Source: Strigamia acuminata
Lineage: Eukaryota > Arthropoda > Chilopoda > Geophilomorpha > Linotaeniidae
NCBI GenBank assembly: GCA_949358305.1
Contig: OX442324.1
Span: forward strand, 7,599,601-7,663,600
DNA: 64,000 nt
Direction: 5' to 3'
The translations under genes and the position numbers were made by a program. The notes under the pieces are model-generated. The model saw only the letters and a list, made by a program, of their open reading frames with translations, did not search any database and had not been told where the DNA came from. Each line of letters begins with the position of its first letter. The first letter of the stretch is position 1. Below, piece after piece: positions 57,340-64,000 of this stretch.

Positions 57340-58172
57340 AAAAAAAATAAAACTCATGGATTGACTTCAAGAACCTACAGTGACTTTGCGCCTTCTAAAA
57401 ACCCATATACGAACTGTTATGTGTGTGGACTTTATTGTGATAATTGTGATACAAACAATGAGTGTTATAATTGTTTAAAATGTGATTGTTGTGCGCCTCG
57501 ATGAAGATTTTACGTTAAGTTCCGTGAAAATCCAAACGCCTACGAAAGAAGATAATATTCGTTTGCGAACTTTTTATTTTTTAATATTTATATTTTACTA
57601 ATCATTTTGCTAATCATTTTCATTAACCATTTGTGATCATTGAAATTTTACTATCTTTATATTGTGATAATTGACGCCAAATCAGCGCCTAATCAATATT
57701 TTTATTTGCTAATAATTTACATTTTTATAGAAATTTTGCCACCCATAGGTATTGTTAATTAATCTTAAATTATTTAATTTTCTAGTCATAACACAAAATA
57801 TCATTGTTAATTTCAAGTGTTATCAAATAATTTAACAAATTTTATTATTTTATTTAGAATTTAGTCGTAATTAGCGCCTAAACGTCTATTGATTCTGTTA
57901 ATTTTTAATCAAACGATTTTTTACAATATTCCTCTCCTAAATCCATTTGTTTGTGTTTGTTTGTTCTTGTCTGTAATTGCGCCAAGTTGTGCGCCTGTTG
58001 CGTCTGTCCAAATAAATCCCTACCTGTGTTATGTGTTTATTATGAGATTAATGTTGTTGATTCATTATTTTTATTTATTTATATGTTCAAATCTTTATCA
58101 ATCATGTTTGTTAACTCCATTTAGATGTTGATTATATAAAAACCATATAATAAACATCTAGGTGGGGGGGAA
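57340..58172 (+). other. 3' region of element E with polypurine tract
   Basis: AT-rich, no gene. A cysteine-codon-rich patch (57410-57500) is open only briefly. It ends in GGTGGGGGGGAA (58161-58172). Confidence 0.5.
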
Positions 58173-59200
58173 TGTCACGGTCCTGACTTTGAGCAGTAGA
58201 AATTTTCAAAATTTTAAGCGCACTTTGCGCCTTTTCCCTAGTTTTTCCCAATTTTATTAAGAAATTGTTTTAATTTCGCTAAAATATTTTATTTTTCCCA
58301 GATCTAGATTTATTATTTTATTTTATATTATTTTCCTTATTTTTAACATTTATCTTTGATTTGGCCTGGTTTTAATCACCCCATCCAGACAATTCATGAG
58401 AATTCTGCAATAAGTTGATATAATCGCGCTCTAAATTTGCATATTTCACCCCTGATCGCCTGTTTTCTGCCCAGTCCCCATTGGGAATTGACTTGGCCTT
58501 TGACATGTGATCAGAGGTGACTTGTTCTGTCAAGACATTTTTGACAGAGAGAATAATTTTCGCCTTCGACTAGACAACATCTCCTGTCTCAACTGGGAGA
58601 TTTCCAAGTGCGATTTATGTTGCGTCTCAACGCATACGGTCATTATGCAGCCCGAATTCTCATGGTTGGCTATCTAACCACAACATTTATTATTTGCCCA
58701 TTATTTGCGTATGCATTACTGGAAAAACGGCGTATTCGACGGTCTTAATTCGTCAATACATTTTATGCCACGACTGTGACTTCCTCCTCAGCCTAGACAT
58801 TTTGAACTCATACTCGTCTCAATTGCGTATTCATTTCATTATCGACGGTTCGACGACGTTGTCTGCGGTTTGGTACCTGTTTGCGCGTTCACCCAACGTT
58901 TGCGCGTGTTCAGGAGAAGAAACATACTCTTCGTAAGTACGCCTAGCATATGACGACATTTTCCCTAGTGAAGAGCGATATTTTGGTCTTAAATTCGAAG
59001 TATCAACGTTCGCCATTTTGTACGGCGCCCGAATTGAATCCTGCACCCATAAAATACAGATTTCACGAATAGACGCTGTCTTAACCTAGCTACCACCCCC
59101 GGCAAAGTTTTAAGAGTTGCAGCGCCTGCGAACCTAAATTTTCTGGTTATTACAATCCCTGGAAATTCTTAAATTTCCGAAACCATTGTTAAAAAGTCGA
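58173..59200 (+). repeat. Probable 3' LTR of element E (right end unresolved)
   Basis: It starts TGTCACGGTCC directly after the polypurine tract. There is no second copy in the window, and its right end is lost against Copia G somewhere before 59212. The body contains GTGCGATTTATG, TTTGCGCG words and an AT-rich start. No gene is supported in it. Confidence 0.4.
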
Positions 59201-59211
59201 CTACGACGTGA

Positions 59212-62200
59212 CAACGTCTAGCTCAACAAAAGAGGGACTCGGGCCAGGGGTCAATCGTTGACGCCTTCAGCACAGGACAGGGTTCCGCCAACACGAAAAA
59301 CAGTGATAATTCAAAACCTCAACAACAAGGGAACTTTAGCCAGAACAGCCGTGGATTTCAAGCCGGACAAAAAGGCGGCAAATCAAATTATCGAGGTGGT
59401 AAAAACACGAGAGGAAGTTTCAGAGGGAATCCAACCGGATCAACGGGACGGGGGCCGTGTTTTCGCTGCAATCAACATGGACATTGGGCAAAGGATTGCA
59501 CGGCTCAACTACAATTAGTGTCGAATACCAACATGAAGACGAATACGGTCGAAGAACTTGACGCAGACATGTTGGATGTTGGATTTCTCACCGAATTGAG
59601 CAAACAAGAAATGTTGCAGTGCAGTGGAGCCAACAATTGCTGGATTTATGACACGGGAGCCACTGGACACTTTTGTAAAGACAGAGCTCAATTCCACAAT
59701 TTCAAGGAAACAACTGGAACAATAAGCCAAGCAGACAAGAAAACACTAATACAGATCCAAGGAGTTGGAGATGTCTGCATTATGTCTCTGGTTGGGAATG
59801 AAACGATTCCCATAACACTGAAAAAGGTCTATTATGCACCGGATCTGCGAAGGAACTTATTGTCGGGGCCGTGCATTGACGAAGCAAGATGCAGAGTCGC
59901 AATTGGTTCGGGTTTAGTCAAAATCTACGACCCACAATGGAAACGGCAGTTGATGCAAGGAGTCAAAAAGGACAGACTCTATTACATTCAAATAAGTGAC
60001 GAGAAACCCGACATTGAGAAACTGAAAGAAAAGGAAAGGAATAAGGTCAATACTAGTGAGGGAAAGACACAACAAGCTACTGGATCAAGCAAAACAGCTT
60101 CGAATCCAGAAGAAGCACGACTTTGGCACGAGCGACTTGGACATATCCATTTCCCTAGCGTGCAACAAATGAGTAAGACAGAAGCGGTAATTGGACTGCC
60201 CGTGCTCGACGTGCCAATCACACAGTGTGATGTGTGCACACTTGCAAACAAGAAATCAGTGTCGCACAAGTCAATACCGGGAATTAGGTCGAGGGGACCG
60301 CTAGAACTTTTGCACATGGATGTGTGCGGGGCGTTTGGAACTCCCACACTATCTGGAAACCGGTATTTCTTTACCATCACAGATGACTATTCACGATACT
60401 CGACAGTATATCTGATGAAACAAAAGGACGAAGTATTCGACTTGTTTAAGAAGCATGTGAAACGAATTGAGCGCCTGCTCGGAAAATCGATTTTGGCAAT
60501 ACGAACGGACAATGGGATGGAGTTCTGTTCCAACAAATTTGGCCAGTACCTTGAGGAACAAGGAATTGCACATGAGAGAACAAATGCCCAGAACGGAGTT
60601 TCTGAAAGACTAAACCAAACATTAGCCAATGGGATGCGAGCGCTTGTGTACGATGCACAACTGGAACATCGATTTTGGGGAGAGGCCATCCTAACGTTCA
60701 ACTACTTGAGAAATAGAATTGCCAAGCTGAATTCCGAGAAGACGCCAATGGAACTTTATTATGGACGGAAACCATCATTGCGTCATTTAAGAAAGTTTGG
60801 AAGTCTCTGCTTTGTGCAGAAGAAAGTACGAGACGGAAAGATAGACAATAAGGGCATACATGGAATTATGCTCGGGTATTCGAGGATTACCAAAGGATAT
60901 CGGATTTAGCTGCCAGAATTTTCGAAAGTCATTGAAACAAGCGACGTTAAATTCGTGGAGAGCAGGCGCGGTGTTGAAGGCGTGCTGGGCCTACCGGAGA
61001 AGTACACCACGTACATCGACAGTTTGAATGACAACTTGGAGAACGACGACCGTCAATATTACTCCGACGAGGACAATAGGCCACCGCTACCCCCGCCACA
61101 GCCTATTATGAAAAGAGGAGATCCAGAACCGGAACTGCCTCCAATTAAGTTGAAATTTCAACAGCCTGAAGAAAAACTACAACATAATTTACCAGCAGTC
61201 AATCTTCAAAAGGCTTTACCACAACTTGGACAAGTACTTCCAAAACACAATTGCAACGATACCCGCACTCGTTTGGAAGAAGACGGAGAAGACAAGGGCA
61301 ACAGGTCAGAAGGATTATGAATACACCATTGAAGGGTATGACAAGCCAAAGTTGCGATCAATACCAGACGTCAAGCGATATTGCGCGGATCATAATCTTC
61401 CCGTCCCAGAGCACCTCTTCGAAGACAAGAGAAGAAAGAAGCCCTCTGAGTCCAATGTGACTACTGATGATTTCGATTCGTACTTGGATGAATTAACACT
61501 CGATGTCGAAGCGAATCATCTCGAAGTGTTTATACTCGCACGTTTTGAGCAGATAGCTGGCCTACCAGAGAAAGAAGAGTGGAACCACGCTATGTGCGAT
61601 GAAATTGACACAATGCACGAACGCGAGGTATGGGAATTAGTTCCACCGCCACCCGACATAAAACCAATAGGATGCAAGTGGATTTATACCATCAAGCAAA
61701 ACGACAAAGGGGAAATCGCGAGATATAAGGCAAGACTTGTTGCGCAGGGTTTTTCACAAGTCTACGGCGAATCCTATGAGGAAACCTTTTCGCCAGTGGT
61801 GGATTTCTCCATTGTCCGCTTCATGTTTACGCTCTTGGTCTGCATGTTGAAGTGGACCTATATCCAAGCAGATGTAAAGTGTGCCTATCTCTACGCAAAG
61901 CTGCACAAGACCATATACATGCGTCAACCGAAAGGTTTTATTTGCAAGGGTAAAGAAAACTACGTTTGCAGACTCATTCGCGCAATATATGGACTGCACC
62001 AGTCAGGCAGAAAATGGGGCATTGAATTAGAAGACACCCTATTGAAACTTGGACTCCAACACGTAAACTGGTGTAACTGTGTTTACAAGTTTGGAAACGT
62101 CGCTTATCTCATCGTATACGTCGACGATATTGTTGTTTTTGGGAAAAGACACGAAGACGCGACACACGTACTCAACTTGATTAAGACACAGTTCGACATT

Positions 62201-62699
62201 GTTGTCTTGGGTCAAACGAAGAAGCTTTTAGGAGTGGAATTCCACCCTTACAATCAGCAGATGATCCTACACCAGCGATCATACGTCAACAAAGTCTTGT
62301 TGAAGTTCAAAGACCATTTGGAGCCCGTGAGAATCAGGTCGCAACCAATGGTAAAATCGACAATACTCACCAAAAGACAATGCCCGGACACACTAGAGGA
62401 TTTAAATATAATGGAAGGAATCTCTTATCGAAACCTACTTGGGTGTTTGGCATTTCTTGCATCGCGAACCAGACCAGATTTGACGTATGCCATCAATATT
62501 CTCAGCCAATTCCAAGCCAACCCAGGATGGGAACACTGGATCACATTGCTGGATTTACTTAGCTACGTGAGAACAACAAGAAATCTTGGACTGATGCTTT
62601 TTCCAAATAGTCGAATTGAAGTTGTTGGCTATAGCGACTCAGATTACGCTAACAACAGAGACGATCGGATTTCCGTTGGAGGAACTCTAGTGACATTGG
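59212..62699 (+). pseudogene. gag-pol: Copia element G (different lineage), truncated at both ends and mutated
   Basis: The frame opens after TGA at 59209-59211. Glycine/asparagine-rich end of Gag, knuckle CFRCNQHGHWAKDC (about 59455-59500), protease DTGATGHF, GAG-preintegrase LWHERLGHIHF, integrase (HMDVCGAF, RTDNGMEF, GVSERLNQ), TAG at 60907-60909 in place of the Trp expected after YRI, a linker, a frameshift (+1) between 61226 and 61320, a segment with KLRSIPDVKRYC resembling the second half of the MBD-like module, reverse transcriptase (YVDDIVVF), and the start of RNase H (YSDSDYANN), which breaks off at about 62699. No LTR or primer site is visible. Integrase and protease motifs differ clearly from A, B and C. 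Confidence 0.85.
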
Positions 62700-63303
62700 G
62701 TAATGCTTTGTTGTTGCTTTGTCTTTGTTTCAGCTTTTCAAAATCTGGTTTCTGATCACTCGTTTTGATATAATAAAGCCTATCCTTCTTCTCCGCTTGC
62801 ATCAATTGTCTTTGCCACTGCGGATCGTAAACTTTAACAATTCCAGAGCCTATTGCAACCTTGCATCTCGCTTCATCAATGCAGGGCCCCGACATCAAAT
62901 TTCGTCTCAAATCCGGCGCGTAATAAACCTTCTTTAAGGTTATCGGAATCGTTTCCTTTCCCACGACACACATCACACAAACATCACCAACTCCTTGTAT
63001 TTGAATTAATGTTTTTTTATCTGCTTGGCTGATGGTTCCGGTGGCTTGTTTAAAATTGAAAAATTGGTCCTTCTCTTTGCAGAAATGTCCGGTTGTTCCT
63101 GTATCATAAATCCAGCAATTTCCGGGTGCGCTGCACTGCAATGTTTCTTCTTTACCCAATTCTGTCAAAAAGCCGACATTCATCATGTTGTCATCCAATT
63201 CCTCGATTGTATTCGTGTTCAAACTATTGTTTGGTGCGAGCTGCACTGTGCAATCTCTCGCCTAATGTCCTGGTTGGTTGCATCGAAAACACGGCCCCCG
63301 TCC
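62700..63303 (-). pseudogene. Inverted Gag-protease piece of Copia H
   Basis: On the minus strand this encodes the knuckle (CFRCNQPGH, then TAG at 63262-63264 where G has Trp, then ARDC), protease DTGTTGHF and the following region, homologous to 59450-60060 of G. It is wedged between the RNase H of G and the reverse transcriptase end of H. Junctions near 62700 and 63303 are abrupt, without long repeats. Confidence 0.8.
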
Positions 63304-64000
63304 TGATGGTATTGCACCAAAGGTCCTATGTCAATAAGGTCCTGCTAAGATTTAAGAATCATCTAGAATCAGTCAAGATTAGATCACAGCCGATGACAAA
63401 ATCGACTGTTCTTACAAAGAAGCAGTGCCCAACCACGATAGACGACTTTAAACATATGGAGGGAATTCCGTATAGGAATTTGCTTGGATGTCTCGCATTT
63501 ATCGCGTCGAGAACCAGACCGGACATTACATATGCAGTCAACATCCTGAGCCAATTCCAATCCAATCCAGGATGGTAGCACTGGATCGTCCTACTGGACT
63601 TACTCAGCTATATTAGAACAACCAAAAACTTAGGACTGATGCTTTTCCCAAATAATCGAATTGAGGTCATCGGATACAGCGACTCCGATTATGCTAATAA
63701 TAGAGACGATCGGATTTCCATTGGAGGGACATTAGTAACTCTAGGCGGTGCACCAATTTATTGGAGAACTTTTAAACAACGAAATGTGACGCTGTCCACT
63801 ATGGAAGCCGAATATGTAGCCCTTACGGAAACGGTTAAGGACTACATTTGGATCGTCCGAGTCCTACACGAGATCGTTCCTAATCTTGTGGATCGCTTCT
63901 ACTATTGTGTTCTTTGCGATAACATTTCCACTGTAGATTTCACTAAATCCAATATTGAGAATCGCAAAACTAAACACATTGATATAAGATATCATTTCAT
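63304..64000 (+). pseudogene. pol: Copia H: end of reverse transcriptase and RNase H, runs off the window
   Basis: Starts at the LHQRSYVNK block and continues through FIASRTRPDITYAVNI, a TAG at 63576-63578 where G has Glu, then RNase H motifs YSDSDYANN, STMEAEY and the CDNIS block to KTKHIDIRYHF at the window end. Closely similar to G but a separate copy. Confidence 0.82.

Overview
The window is a stack of transposable elements from an animal genome, almost certainly an invertebrate; I cannot name the species. The evidence for an animal host is the primer-binding sites. Three Copia elements match the 3' end of a metazoan initiator tRNA-Met (TAGCAGAGG..) rather than the plant form, and a fourth LTR element matches tRNA-Gln. 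Nothing prokaryotic is present. No intact conventional host gene was found, only two isolated exon-like stretches (5953-6116 and 12277-12486) and a possible captured first exon (30112-30414, minus).

Layout. 1-15123 is repeat territory. Fold-back elements whose body is a 56-bp hairpin satellite lie at 1-1402, 6556-8562 and 12564-15123, with a worn end-segment at 11880-12233. Between them are AT-rich repeat modules (1403-5500) and a tandemly duplicated ~1.6-kb unit (8672-11625). 15124-28560 is the 3' end of a Ty3/Gypsy-like element (F): an unknown ORF, a 3' region and a probable LTR. It is split by a 9.4-kb LTR element (D, 17446-26848, TSD TTAT) with 1.9-kb LTRs and one novel Gag-like protein. 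28558 to about 59200 is a second, 5'-truncated Gypsy-like element (E). It has RNase H, integrase and a third ORF homologous to the F ORF, followed by a 3' region and an LTR start.

E is a Russian doll. A CMC/CACTA-type DNA transposon (28926-31276, TSD CAG) sits in its RNase H. Copia element A (34034-54576, TSD GATTG) sits in its third ORF. Copia B (36436-43242, TSD GTTTC) and Copia C (43971-50533, TSD GTCTT) both sit inside A. Removing each insert with one TSD copy restores an open frame, which fixes the order of events. The window closes with a different, degenerate Copia lineage (G, H; 59212-64000) carrying a 600-bp internal inversion.

The most notable biology is in the Copia trio. A, B and C each encode, between integrase and reverse transcriptase, a segment that reads like a methyl-CpG-binding domain. 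Each also carries in its untranslated leader a multi-stem RNA whose helices are kept by compensatory changes although the sequences diverge. Their LTR ends can pair with the adjacent primer-binding site. The Gypsy element has an AT-hook-like segment between RNase H and integrase and an uncharacterised third ORF with paired CxxCxGxG motifs. The LTR pairs of A, B, C and D look identical by eye, so the insertions are recent, yet every Copia reading frame carries stops, deletions or frameshifts. This suggests mobilisation in trans by intact relatives elsewhere.
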